Positions 37,102 through 51,508 of a DNA stretch of 64,000 bases are shown here, piece by piece. Numbering within the stretch: position 1 is the stretch's first letter; every line of letters begins with the position of its first letter. Position numbers and translations under genes: made by a program. The notes beneath the pieces were generated by a model that worked only from the letters and a program-made list of their open reading frames with translations, was not told the DNA's origin and ran no database searches. Origin of the DNA: Paralvinella palmiformis (Eukaryota > Annelida > Polychaeta > Terebellida > Alvinellidae); NCBI GenBank assembly GCA_025642065.1, contig JAODUP010000430.1, positions 186,001-250,000 of the forward strand, given 5' to 3'.

Positions 37102-40052
37102 AAACATTACTAACAGTGCCAAAACACTAATTATTGCAACTGATCATTAACAAGTTTAAGTCACAGGTTATTCTGAGCTAAAATATTTAAAGATATACTC
37201 AGCTGAATAGCTGAATATACAGTGAGATCTATCTCTTTAGGTTGTTGGGCAACTTGGGGTGATTGATAGCCACTTTTGTGCACAAGGTAGGCTAAAGGGG
37301 CTGAGCGACCTCCAACGGTAATGAAGCGAAGTCAAAGATGAAACTCCCTTCAGGTATGCCCACACACCGAGATTCGAACTCAGGTGGTAGTGATCTGTCG
37401 TCCAGTGCACTACCAACTAGACCATGGAGGCACCCCCTGGCAACTTGGGGGTACATCTCAATGTAATCATGCAAGACACTAGCCACAGTCTACAGAACCT
37501 AAACAATATTTAACCAGAGAAAACATCTTCCACAAATAGTAGCTATACAGACATGGGTAACAACTACAGCCAATACTGATTCATCTAATGACAGTTACTC
37601 TGTTATTTCAGAGAGTATCAATGAATCGTGTTTCAGTCTTGATAAAACCAAAACATCAATCTTGTTACCCAACTTTAATATAATCACACAAATAAATAAA
37701 CAATTTTAAAAAATCTTAAGAAGACGAAATCAGTGAATGGTAAATTCTGTCGTACAAATAATAAATGGCTGTCTCAGATTGAACTAATTCACTGACAAAT
37801 TGCCATATACTAAATGCCAACAAATCCTCTTCCAGTTCACATAAAACGAAGTGTTAGTCTTGTAAAGAAATCAATAATGTTATCATTATCATTAATCAAC
37901 CGACTTACCAGATGTTCCTTAACTAAAGCCTCTACAACTGTCAGATCTTCTGGGATTGGATCCTTCTCTTTGGTAGCTAACAGAGCCTGAGCCTCTGTTA
38001 ATAAAGCCAGGAGCTCCTCTAATAGTGCGGCATTCCCTCGGATGTTATGTAGGGCCTCCTGGAGACGTTGTGAACGCTGTTCGGCTCGATTGACAGCCTG
38101 AAGGTAAATGGATAAAGGTCACCAACGGATCATTTTCACATCAGTGAGTACGTCCTTTGTTTAGTCTCAGCAATGGTCACACCTGAGTTATGTGATAGAA
38201 GGGTGACGCGCTAAGGAAAACTTCTCACAAACCCAGGTATGAGATGGATTAAAATTCTGGCCTGGAGATTTGTAGTGAAGTGCTCTACCTACTGCACCAT
38301 CACTACACCCTCAGAGTCATTTGTGTGTGTGTTGTGTTATGTATTTGTTACTGTATACTATGTGATCTATGATTGTGACAGTATTCCACACACACACACA
38401 CACAGCGGCCATTACCTGTTCCCATCTTGTCTGTGTGATGGTGAGGTAGTATTTAACAAATCGGATTGCGTTAGGGTGACAGGCTTGTAGTATCTCCTCT
38501 GCCAAGAAGCTGATCTTCTCCAGGTTTGGCTGATGTCCTCGTAACTCTTCTAAAAATTTCTAAACAATGCAACAAAAGACAGAAATTATGGATGCAGAAA
38601 AAAATGTTACCCAGAAGACGTTTATCTGATTCTTCTTTATAAATTCTGAACAATGTGATGGCTTGAATAATATTATCAGTTTGAAAAAGGCTAGATTGCT
38701 TACAAAACTGGTGAAGTGGTGGAACTAATTAATTGAAGCTATGATAAAAACAATAATTTATAACTCTTAAAAAATTTAAAATTCTCCTGTCATGCAACAA
38801 AACAAAGCAAGACAGGGCTGAGAACCTGCGTAACAGTAATGGCTTCTAGAGTACATGGGCTAGCAACACTGATCCAGGGTTGGCTACTTTGTCCTTAGAT
38901 GTTGAACAATTCCAACATTTCTAGGATTCATTTCTGGCATCACAATAATCGCCCACTGAAGTGCCATGAATTGTACCTGCAACCCTCATATGTTACTTAA
39001 AGATGGAAAATCAGTTGGAATTCATGTAATCTGTGTATATATTTTAACACAGATGCAGATTCATCAATAAAAATCTACAGTTCCATATCAAGTAATATTA
39101 TGTGCTTCATCGAAATGAACATTGGAATAGTTAACTGAAAAGTCTGCAGATTACAGACAGGAAATGGTTAATGAAATAGATAAGAAGGGTTACAGAGAGA
39201 ATCTAATGTTTTTCCATATATATCTGTGCAAGGAATGAGTGAAATATGATAGTCAACTTACCTCATGTTGGTCGATCAACACACTGATTGCTTCCTCATC
39301 TTCAGGCAAAGCTCTGAATTTCAGTTCAGCTTCAGCATGAGGCAGCCACTCCCGGACAATTTGTACAGCATCATTGAAGTCCTCAGCCTGAAACAGGGAA
39401 ATAAATTTTATTGTGTTAGTAAGCATATGGCAGTGTGTGTAAAAACATTTTATGGCCAATGAGGCAAAGTGGAAGATGGAACACCCTTCAGATAAAGGCT
39501 CAATGGGATTTGGCACCAGAGGTCTGAGGTCAACTGTGCTACCAGTTTGGCTATTGAGGCAGTTTATGTGTATGTCTACAGATAAATGTGTGTGCATGTG
39601 TGCACAATGCACAACTATATGTATTCTAATGTGATATATAGGGAATACTGTATGCGTGTTCACATGTGTTACTTCTATAGCAATTCTGGATGCAAGTGAT
39701 AAGGCCATGAACTGAAAAGGAACAGTTTGTGGTAGCAGTGCAACAATAAGTTGAATATCTCAGTTACCCAGCCTCATGTAATACTCAGATAGGATAATGT
39801 CAAATAATTATACTTAATAAAAGAGTGGGGTTAAGATGTTACAAAATATGGCATAGGTTAAGAATCCTATATCACTACCATAAAGGCAATATCATAAAAT
39901 ATTGTTGAAAATCAAAACTGAACAAGCTTATTATAAGACAAATATCTGTTAATTGGATGTCAAATATCTAAAAACAGATGACAAAACCATCAAAAGGTTA
40001 TACCACCTGTGTCCACTAGATGGCAGCACCTTTATTTAAATTACAGGTAACA

Positions 40053-40084
<32 letters not shown>

Positions 40085-40661
40085 AGCTATAACCGCATTA
40101 ATTTAGAGCTATAACAATATTACCCTCTCCCCAATATATTATAACAAACATTGACACAACTACGGAAATACATTTATTATCTAAACGTGAGAAAGGTCTG
40201 ACCTTCCAAAGCCACCATTACAAGAACGTTACTCACAAATGTTAGAATGAGGGACCATCTCTGACTCCCTATCACCCTAACAGACCCCATAAACCTGAAC
40301 TCATCTTATACAAATAAACCATTACAGGCTATAGACAGTAAAACGAAACGATAGCAAGAGTGAATCAAATATAATAGTCAGCCGCTGTAGGGCATTATGA
40401 TAACAATACCTGAACAACGATAGGAATGTACAAAACTACAAGATTAGATTATTTTCTGTGTGCTATAATTAGACACTTATCCATTGACATTCTCAAGTAT
40501 GTTCAGGTCTACATAAAGTGTATCACACAAAAGGGGTACAATATGGGGTTCATCAGCTGAATGTTGTCCTATCTGGTAAACAGTGGTTCTTGAGTACATT
40601 ATCAGCTCTAAGTTGAAAACAACAATGACTTGGAATAATAAAATGAACAAAAAAGAATGAC

Positions 40662-40715
<54 letters not shown>

Positions 40716-42948
40716 AATGTGTGTGTGTTTATGTATATATACAAGAACTGAATAAAAACACACTACACTTGATTTTACGTGAATGAATTTTTTTAATATC
40801 TCTAGAATGTGAATACAGGCTTGCAGTTTCATAATCAACGTCTTATTGCCAAAAAATACAGGAATTTTAAAAAGAGTTTTTAGGTGAGTGGTGTAAATAT
40901 TTTCATCACAGCTGTATTTTGAAGTGGGTTATAACCAAAAAATCCCACATCTGTTCAGTTTTGTTAGTGACTAAGATGGACACTGAAACTTAAAGTTTCA
41001 CCTCATTTTGGTTGACTCATACTGCAGTGAAGATGACACAGTGAGCTAAATTTGAACCCTCAGGTGTTTATTTGATCATTTACAGTACAGTAATCATGAA
41101 AGGAAATAAGAAATATCAGTATATAATTTCTTTATTAACTGATACCTGTAAAGTGGTTATTCGTTACTAGATGGGTCAGAATGATCCGACTTATTGTTTA
41201 TATAATTATTTATATCATTTCTCAGTTAGCTGACAGATAGTTGGTCAAGTGGCTCTCTGTTTATTATTTCACATATAACCAGTATGACCAACTCAGGATT
41301 GAGCTCTGCTCAAGCAATTAAGCTAGTTTACCTAATTCTTTCAGAAAAAGATTTTTGTAGTCAGAGTATGGTTTTTGATGTCAAAAACCTCTTTTTGACA
41401 TGAAGCCATCAAAACCTGGTTTGAACTGTCAAAAAACCCTTTTTATCACCAAAAACTGTTAAAAACACTATGGAAGTATAACAATATAAAACAACAACAA
41501 AGTATGCTTAACCTAAATATGTGAAGAAGAAAGTTTCATGAATAATACTGAGTCATCAGGTTTTAAAAGTAGCAGGTTTTCTATCTTAAATTTGTCACTA
41601 ATTCTGTGAGAAAACCGGCTTAAGTATGGCCTCAGAAGGGGGGGAGGGGGGAGAGAGAGCATGACGCAATTAATAATTATCATAAAATTTTAGACAGCAG
41701 ATCTATCAGTAACATGTACATCAACTAAACCATTAATATTTATTAGTCTCCAAACGTTACTGGTCTGGGCATATTTTTTGTATGCTAAATAACTAAAGGT
41801 CTGTGGGCAGAGACCTCTGTTTGTATTCATCTTCTACTCAAACAATTTTCTCAACAGCTTTGTTTAACATCACAGGCTTCAAACTAAGTACTGCATATTC
41901 TGTACAGTAACCAGCAGACATGCCAAATAAGATTTCATGCACATCCCTCTGTGTGTGTGTGTGTGGGTGTGTGTGCGTGTGTGTGGGAAACACACACACA
42001 CAGACACAGACACACATACACACACACACACACCTGGTAAACAATTTAATTTCAGCCAAATGTGCCAGTTTACTGTAACCTTCAATATGTTAACATGATA
42101 GAGAGAGATAAAACTTCCTCTTTAATGAATGTATTGGCAGAATGACATCTGGTTAGCAATTATAATAGTAGCTGAGTTCGGTCTTGGCTTTGAACAGTAG
42201 CTAGAGCATGCCAGTCTCTCATTAATGACCTCAAAGTTTGCCAATGAATATGGTTTGTTAATGTGGTTGGTGTGTTATTTGTGCCTGAAGAAACTATAAC
42301 TGCACATCAGAACAGTTTTGTGTCACTTTGAATCAACAGAATGTATGCTGTATAAAATAGTATAATGCAGATTGTTTTTTTATCACAGGTGTTGAAATAT
42401 CTGTTTTAGTTACCCATTCAGGTTATTTTTAAACCATCAAAATCCGAATAAAATTAAGTATCATCGGATATATGATATTTATGTGTTGTTATAATCCCCC
42501 CCCCAAAAAAATAATAAAACACACACACTTACCAATTTCAGAGCTTCTTGAAGTCTGGCTTCTCGAACCTCACACAGCTGATTAACTCTAGTCCATAAAG
42601 CATTTAAATCATCAAGCTGTACCTCAATGCTAGAATCATTTGACTGCGATGCCTGCATTGCCATGAACACAGTCTGCCTGCTCTCTAACTCTTGCTGGAA
42701 TGCCTGAAAGATTAATACAGCCATAAACTACTATATTATGTATGAAGAAAAATGACAAATTCCTATTCTATGGTTCATGCTTGAATAATTAATTTTGGCA
42801 TATTTCCGATAATACTTTATTATCCAGTTTAATCAAAATTCCAGTTGGTCTAGAATTGACTGTATTTAGACAATCTTGATAAGGTGGTGTTAAAAAGAAG
42901 CATAAGGTGACAAACTACAAAAATCCTGAAGTGAACACAAATGATAAT

Positions 42949-42996
<48 letters not shown>

Positions 42997-45900
42997 CAAT
43001 CAATCTTCCACCACACAATGTCCTCTTGTTATACACCACATAATTAATTCAGAACAACAACAAAAACACGTCATATGCCTAATAAAACTGAAAATAAATG
43101 TAAACCCTGTACTATACATCAATGCTGTAGACAAACTTCATTCTATCAATTCTAGTATTTCAATCACCTGACTTGGTAAACAAATCAAAATATGTACAAA
43201 ATGTTTTAGTTGGATGTCAGAAAATTACTGATGTAAACCACACATAGTATATCTAGTTATCACATTATTATTTCAAATAAGTTCATCCAGTACTCTTTTC
43301 GGTCCCCTTTCTCTTGATAGGAAACGTACAAAAAATATGAAAGCAACCAAATTTATCAGTCAAGTATATGAAAATCATCAACCTCCAGGCAGAAGATATG
43401 TAAAACTCTACTGAAATACATTTTTAGTCTCACGTCACTGAGTAGAATAACTTACAAACACAACCGTACCTAATGTAACACGGTAAGATATCTAAACATA
43501 TGTTAATGTATACAAGGTAAGTACATTACAGTAATGTCATAATATGCAGCTAACTCGCTGCAGAAAAAAAGGAGATGATCAGATGAAACATCCCACATCC
43601 CAGCTGGGAGGTCTATAGCACTGTAGTGCGCTACCAAAGACACTATACGAGTAGCAACATATAATGTATCCAAAGTTGGTTAGTACCATCTGAGTGATAA
43701 TAAAGTCTGTACTTCCTCTTCAATTTCTTGCTAAACAGAGAAAATGGCACTAACATAGAAATATGGCCACGAGCCGTATGGAATAAATAGGCCTAGGACT
43801 AACTTGCTGTGCAGTTTGTTGCTGATTACATAACAGGATATGAAAGTATACCATGAGTTGGATATATTGCAGAAGACAAACTGTATCAGCAGCAGAACAT
43901 GTTGCAGTATATGAAGATTAATTGCAGTTCTTGAAATCAAGATTTTCTGCCTAGTTTGACGTATAATTTTCAATTTTGCACTGTGCTTTGTTTACATTAG
44001 TTTAATTTTAAATGACACATCAGTGCTTCCACTGCATACACTCAGCTAAGACAATCCTGATAATGCATTAAGTTGTGTTTTGGCCAAATACAGGACTCGA
44101 GACGTATGTTTAGCAATGGTCAGTGATATAACCCTACACCCAGGAAGATCAGAGCGACTTAAAAGGCCTAAACTATGTACAGAATTTGCTGTGGGACAGT
44201 AAGATATGAAAAAGAAAAGCAGCAAATATGATCCTACATTTAAACACCATTTATAATAATTTTCAATGATTTGTTATTCTACTTAAGTGGCTATTTAAAA
44301 AAATGTTGCCTGAAAATCAAAGTAAAAACAGTGAAATGTGGACCAAATATCAGAAAGAGAATCTAGAAGAATTGACCCATCCTTAGTAAAAGATACATCA
44401 AAAAGTTTTTAATCAATGTTGTGGACACTGTCCGGTTTAAAGCATGGTCTGAACTGTCCGGAACACAACCTTACATATCAATCACTGACTATGTGGCAGA
44501 ATATTGAGAAAATATATGCACATATATACTTAATTACTTAACTTCATAGCAAATAGGTCAAGTAATTTTATTGGTTTACTGGGTAGTTGTATAGCAGCCC
44601 ATACCAATAGTTGATTGTAAAATTATTTGAGGCTCATCACAATCTGTAATTAATAACTCGGATCATAATTAGAACTAAATTTATTTTCTGTCTAATTTGT
44701 TTTTATAACTGGAATTCAAAATTACTGTAATTGTCAGACTGTCCAATCAAACGGCTTCACAGTCGGTGTCTACATTGGAACACCGCAAAATAATGGAATA
44801 TCATATGCAAAAATTTACTCCATAATAAATGACTAGGTTTAAACAGGTTTTCCGGCAAGTACACACATAATCTTGTCAACACTCGTCAACTAAAGTTCAG
44901 ACCGCATTAATTAATCAAAGTAAAGCTCAATCAGCCACAAGAGTTTGCAATATAAATATACAGTGATGAAACTCAGAATTTTCAAAAAATCCTGAATTTT
45001 TTTTAATCAATGGCATGACTGATTGTGTCTTACTACCATCTAGAGAAATTCTTAAAAATCTGGAAAACATTTCTGCAGAGCAAAAATCCGTATTTCCAGA
45101 TAAATCCGGGATGGTTTCATCAGTGAATATAACACAGTAATGTAAATATATTCTTGTAAGATAAGTCATTGAGATCTCACCAAATGCTTACCTTGTGTTG
45201 TTCTATCAACAGATTTACAGTATCCAGATCACCCAGGATTGGCTGGTCCTCGGACACATAGCTCTCGGCCTTCTCTAACCATTCTGTCAAACTTTTCAAG
45301 GCATCGACGAGTCTTCCAGATGACAGCAATGCTTCGTCAAGTTTGTTCTGTCTGTAAATGGGAGGATCATGATAAGGTTTAATGACGTTACCTAGACGCC
45401 TGATTCGCGAGTGGACCTTGTGATGTGTGGATGTGATTGTGGGCGTCATAGGGGGCGAGTACGAGTTGTCCGACTCCTCTGAGGATTTAGAAAGCACGCC
45501 ATTCACGCATCTACCATTCACAAAGCTATCGGCATACGATAGGGACTCCGTATCGGAGTAATCAGTTTGTCGGGAATCAGAGTCGTAGGAAAACTGCGAT
45601 GACTGGAAACTGGGATATCGGCGCAGATGCTGGCCATGACCAAATCTGCCATTCTTATTACCAAAATGCGGTACAGTTGTGTTGTGGTTTTCATCTGGCT
45701 TTCGATGCCATGACTTCAGCGGAGATGAATTATAACTGTGCAGTGATGTATGATGCGGTGAGGGTGACCAGTAATCTACAGAAGCAAATGATCTAAGTGA
45801 GCTGCCCTTGTTCTCAAACAAATCGGAATAGGAACTAGTCAGGCGTAGAACATCATCCGATGGTTCATGGTGAATATCCAAGTACGACCGAGACAACAAA

Positions 45901-48896
45901 TCTGCACTCTTAGAGTTTACGCTCTTCGAGTCCGGATGATCCGATTGCTCAAGGTCATCCTCCAGGTCCTCCAAGGTTAGACTATTCACTGAATTATCTA
46001 AATATTCTCCGTATTCAGGTTGTTCTTGCTGATTGAGAGACTTGATGAAACTAGATGAAACCCGTGAGTATGATATCTGACTGTGGTCAGGTGCGGATGG
46101 CGGCCTGACCTTGGCTTGCTGACCATCGTCTGACTGGTAGACGGTCGTACCACGGCTGTCTGGCATCCCACGGCCAGATCTCCCGTCATGGATCAGATTC
46201 TGTGATCTCGTGTATAGCCTACCACAAGAACCACTGTCCGTCAGATCGGCCGATTCATAATCTGAACTCACGTTATCACCCTCTCCGTAGTTATCACCCT
46301 CTCCGTAGTTGCCCGACATCAAGCCGTTGTAGTGGTGTATTCTGTTGATGTCGTACGTTTTGTACATTTTAGTCACCGATTGTTTAGTCGAAGGAGACAC
46401 CAGTCTCCGATCGCCGACCATTCTGGTGGGTGAACGTTGCCCGCTTCCAAAGCTGGCCGAGGAAGAACGAGACGCTGTCAATCTGCGATGATTGTCAGAA
46501 CTGAAGAAGACCTCATCTTCATAACCTGATGACATCTTAACGCTGCAGTCGTGTGTTTATTAATATCCAGATATTATCGGTTCAGTCATCCCAGTAAATG
46601 ACTGTCGAATGCCAACACATCTGATCCACATCAACCATCTGATCCAGTGTCTACCAGTCTTACCTAATTGATATTCCAATACGACAGGAGCGGCCATACA
46701 TAACAGATGTCAAGAGAAATGAAACCTCACCACCACATGTAACCAATAACTTAGCCAAATGGACACCAGAGAGCTCCAGATGTTCACTACCAACTTATGT
46801 GCTGCCCTCTACAGTTGTGCGTCGGATGATATCCAGTCAAATGTCAACTGTCCTTAGTTTCCACGACCAAGGACAGCAATGTGTCTAAAGTTGGCGGTGT
46901 TCAGTTGCAAAGTTTAGACTACGCATAGAAATGAGCCATTCAGCTGGTGAATCACACTCATTATATCCACGCTCACTGTGACAGCCAGTGCTATGAAAAG
47001 AAGTCCAAACCAAGACCAGCGTTGACCTTTACTATATAAGACAGATAACGCCGCTTAGCTCGGCTGTCAGCGGCTATATCTGGTTATAATATACCGCTGC
47101 AGAACTATTCAATGGGAGAGACTTCAACAGACTCCACACCAGTATTATGTGCCAAATGCCATGTTAGGACGCGGTATATGGCAAAGATCGTAATCAGTTT
47201 ATAAAATAAATAGACTGTGGCGTTATCAGATAAATATATCGCAATCTGGCTCGCTTCAAGTACAACTACCTTCAACCCGGTCTGGCCAGGGGGCGCTGGT
47301 AGTCCCGGAATAAATACTTAAGGTGTATAAACCGAAGTTCACAGGAATTACGACATCATTAGTATTCCCACTGTATTTTGAAACTGGTGAACGAAACAAC
47401 CTGCTCTGTCGACTGTACGCGGTTCTTTCCTTGGACAACAGATAACCACAATGCTATCAATTTAATCCTGGCAAAGACAACTACTTGCACGGCCACATCT
47501 GATCTCTGGGCCACCGTAACAGCTTCCACATGGTAAACAAGTCACTAATCCCGTACTAGCAATATTTCTATAGAAAAAAACCCAATCTTATAACAGCCGC
47601 TGGTGTCTGTCAGGAGCTTGGCTGCTTCTACTGCGGGTTTTCTGTTGCTCGCCGTATAAGTATATGGATGTCACGCTTAGGTGGATGACGTAAAAACACT
47701 GTCACCTACGACACACCGCGCGCATCTGTTTGAAATACGGCGCTGGGGCCAGTTTGAATCTAGCCTACACTTATAGCCCACCAACATATGACGGCTGACG
47801 TGTGCTGAACAGCAAGTGTACTTTTAACTCCATAATATACACGCACTCACGCAAACGCTCGCAAACACCAAGCAGCAGCTGGCTAATTTTCCTCTAGCTA
47901 CAATGGCCCCATTCAACGGCCGTAAATATATTATCTCTTAAACGCCAGGTTAACGTCGTATCCCACGGTTAGCCTTGACGCCGTTCAGTACCAAGACCAA
48001 GACAAATCATTATCTTCACTGTATAAACACAGGTCGATAACAACGCCGATAACTCGGTTTATACCAACACCAGCAAGCATCGCCCGATACGAGACGACCA
48101 CACCCTACGACGCTGCTCTAAAAACTGACCATCTGGTAACAATTTGAATTCCTTCCACGACCCAAAGATCCAAATCTACACAGAGTTTATCCAACCGAGT
48201 GGAAGATCGCTGAAATGAACTCGGCTGTCGTGATTAACTCCACACGTCACCGGGACATGTGGAAACGCCGTCGCATCTGAACAACGACAGCAAACCATCA
48301 AACAATGATTATAATACAATTACTGCTGATGAGGCGGACACTGTGCGGTCGTATAACGAATATGCGGCCATATAACAGAGTCGGTTGTTTAAGATGGCGG
48401 TAATAATCGCTAAGAACCCGTTATGTCATTATCACTGCCACAAGAACCACTCTACATTGATCGCCTCATCGCAGCAGGAAATATCATTTGAAGCATCCGA
48501 CGTAACGAAATCAATATCCGAAGTTGGACGAGCCGAGATATGTCAAATGTTTCACACGTTTCCCTCGCATGTGTAGCGTTCTCCGGTCTGTTGGTATTTA
48601 AATAGTGGAAGTCTGAAATGTCTCGGTGGTGACTTCACTATCACAAAAGCGCCCCCTAACATACACACACACAAACACACTCACTCACTCACACACGCGG
48701 TGACTGGCTAGGTGTAACTGCTAGCCTGCCGTGTAACTATATCAGTGTCTCAGAAAATAAACCTCTGAATACTGCATTACAAGACCACATCAGATGCTAT
48801 GAATTTAAGCATTCGTCGCGATACTCTCAATCTATGCCACAGTAATTCGGTTTACACAACAACGCAGAAATATCTTATCGCCAAAAACTGAACGGA

Positions 48897-48936
<40 letters not shown>

Positions 48937-50783
48937 CTGTTACTCCTCAGGCTCTAGGCCCCACGGAAGATCCATCAACCCCGATGAGACATGATGACAT
49001 GCATAAAAATGAGGTACAAGTATCTCTTAATGTCCTTGAGAACTAAGTACCGATCGGAGGCCAGAAAACATCACACGACGTCAAAACAGAAACAATCAAC
49101 ATGCGAGTTGCTGCTCAATCTATGGCAAGCCACTATCGCAAATAGAACAGTGTACCTATATGTATGCAACGAGCAGGCATTGCACAGACGATGCAATAGA
49201 CTTGCACACTCCTGTTGCAAGCGCCGCCATCAAACATATGGATAAACCAAGAAGGATGTCATCCAACCAGGTATTCGGTGTCAAAGGCTTAATGTAGATT
49301 CAGCGTGAATAGCATAAAAAGCGAAGCGGCCACCCTCTCCTCACACACGTACACAGCATCAGGTGAAACCGCATCTGATACATGACTGATGTATAGGCCT
49401 TTGGTAATGATTTCTCAGACTAGCTATCAAGGGGGGGCGGGGGAAGCCGTCCTCCTCACTGTCATCGGGCCCTCAAGGCATACACACTTGCAGACACCTC
49501 TGAGGAGGGTAGTTCAGACCCTCACACCAACTACCAGATATATAGTCATCCATATGATGTAGTTTCAGATGAGGGCAGACAAGCAATAAACTAGACCATG
49601 AACAATACATTTCACGCTCAACTGAACAAGCACAAAGCAAGAACGCTCCACAGGAATCTCTAATTAAGCGGCTTCCGATCAGTGCTAGAGGCTTACCACG
49701 TCCTGATACCAGACCTAGCTAGTTCAGTGTTCATCATCATCATCATCATACACTTCAGAAATCCCAGAAAATTGATCTGTATGGTAATACGTCTACAAAT
49801 CAAATGATCCATTCGGTATGATCACGCACACATACATACACACGCACGCACGCAACCCCACACGCACGCTCACACACAGAAATGTAAAGAAGTCGATCCC
49901 ATTCATTACTGGGTTTTTTAAATCTCATACAAAATTGAAATTCATTTGGAATGAAACTTGCTAAAATTAATTAAGTACATTTAACATACCAACTACGGGA
50001 TCCTTTATCACAGGATCAGATAAAGACGATAGACGATAGTAGTTATTGTTCTTACAAACACGCCAAAAGAATGGCAGATAATTACTATAAGGAATTTCAT
50101 CTATGTACACTGCACGCTGCTGACACGAAAACCATTTACTGAGAACACAAATCATGTGTGCGTCACCGCGGCGAGGAAAAAAAACATCATTAACGCAAAA
50201 ATGCCGTTTGCCAGTCATCGAATCAGCTCGGGGGAGTGCTTCACAGACGAACTACGGGTAACGGACAGAAACGGCCATCCGCCATTCACTGTCCAAGGAC
50301 GCATAAATATCAATCTTTAGGAAGAAATGCCAGCCGTCGAGTTAGAATCAAGGTTAAAGGATGGCGACTGCACAATGGGGGACGGACACGCCGGAGTGGC
50401 CGGCAGAAACGAGGTCGAATATATATTAGACATTCGAAGAATTGATCAATCATTCGTTAATGAATTTGTTCAGTTCAGTCAAGAAAGGGGTTATTCTTGT
50501 TTAGACGGAGTTAGTCATTGTGCACAGCATTCAGAGTTTAGACAAATTTACTCTGACAGAAAAGGACACGAATGAAGCCGACTAATGAGAGAGCACAGGA
50601 GTCAAGAGAGGAAGTCTGATGTTATCGAGTGAATGATAGAAGCTAAATGTTGCCATTCAAACTTAGCACAACACTCCTCTCTTTCTGTGAAGCTTTCACT
50701 TGTGTACTGGACAGATAGAGATAGCTTAAAATTTTTGTTTACAAAGAGTAACAAATTTTAATTTTAAAGAAGCAGCCACTAAG

Positions 50784-50824
<41 letters not shown>

Positions 50825-51449
50825 CATATTGTCAACGTGAAGATTCCATCTACAAATAGAACACATACACACACACACCTGGCCATATATTCAAATCCCA
50901 CAATTCTATATACTTATCACTTAGAGATAAAATTTATACAAAGCTGCCTATCTTTACAGCTTCTGACTTCTATTCGGACAGAATTGTTAGTTCTTTATTA
51001 ATTCACTTTCTCTTTTCTGAGGGTCCAAACCGAGACTACATATCTTGAAAAACATGGCGATATGTAGCTGCAAGTCTCATAAAAAATACTGCATGGCCCA
51101 GCAGCCAATTTAATCGCTGATTAGAAAGAATGTCTTTAAGCGGTGAGTTTCCAAGAAAATGATGAAACTGGCAACAAGAATTGTTGACAGGAGACCAATG
51201 AAAATGCAAAACAACTGTTTATTCTGTTCTTGCCATTTTTAAGGCATTTATTAAAGCTGACGATTATTCTCTTGTCGCGTTCATTTTACCTCAAATTAAA
51301 GAACGCGGCCATTTGGCAAATATGTAACTAATGATAACTACACACATAAAACTAACTGTACCCACTAATGGAGTACAGCTTAAATGATGGTTGTTATATC
51401 TATATGACACACAGTTATAAGGTGAACCAATGTGTCTTAAATACATATG

Positions 51450-51508
<59 letters not shown>

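Larger units (their letters stand above)
39388..42532 (-). other. Spectraplakin intron 16
   Basis: A 3.1-kb intron with a decayed SINE-A, a (CT)n tract at 40051-40080 and the two compound microsatellites listed separately. No alternative exon was found. Confidence 0.7.

Noticed and set aside
45599..46189. Small frames on either strand within the alternative first exon
   Set aside because: They are shadows of the 448-codon frame.
49967..50575. Possible further alternative first exon or plus-strand gene
   Set aside because: The minus frame's donor phase does not match exon 15, and the plus frames show no homology or conserved features.
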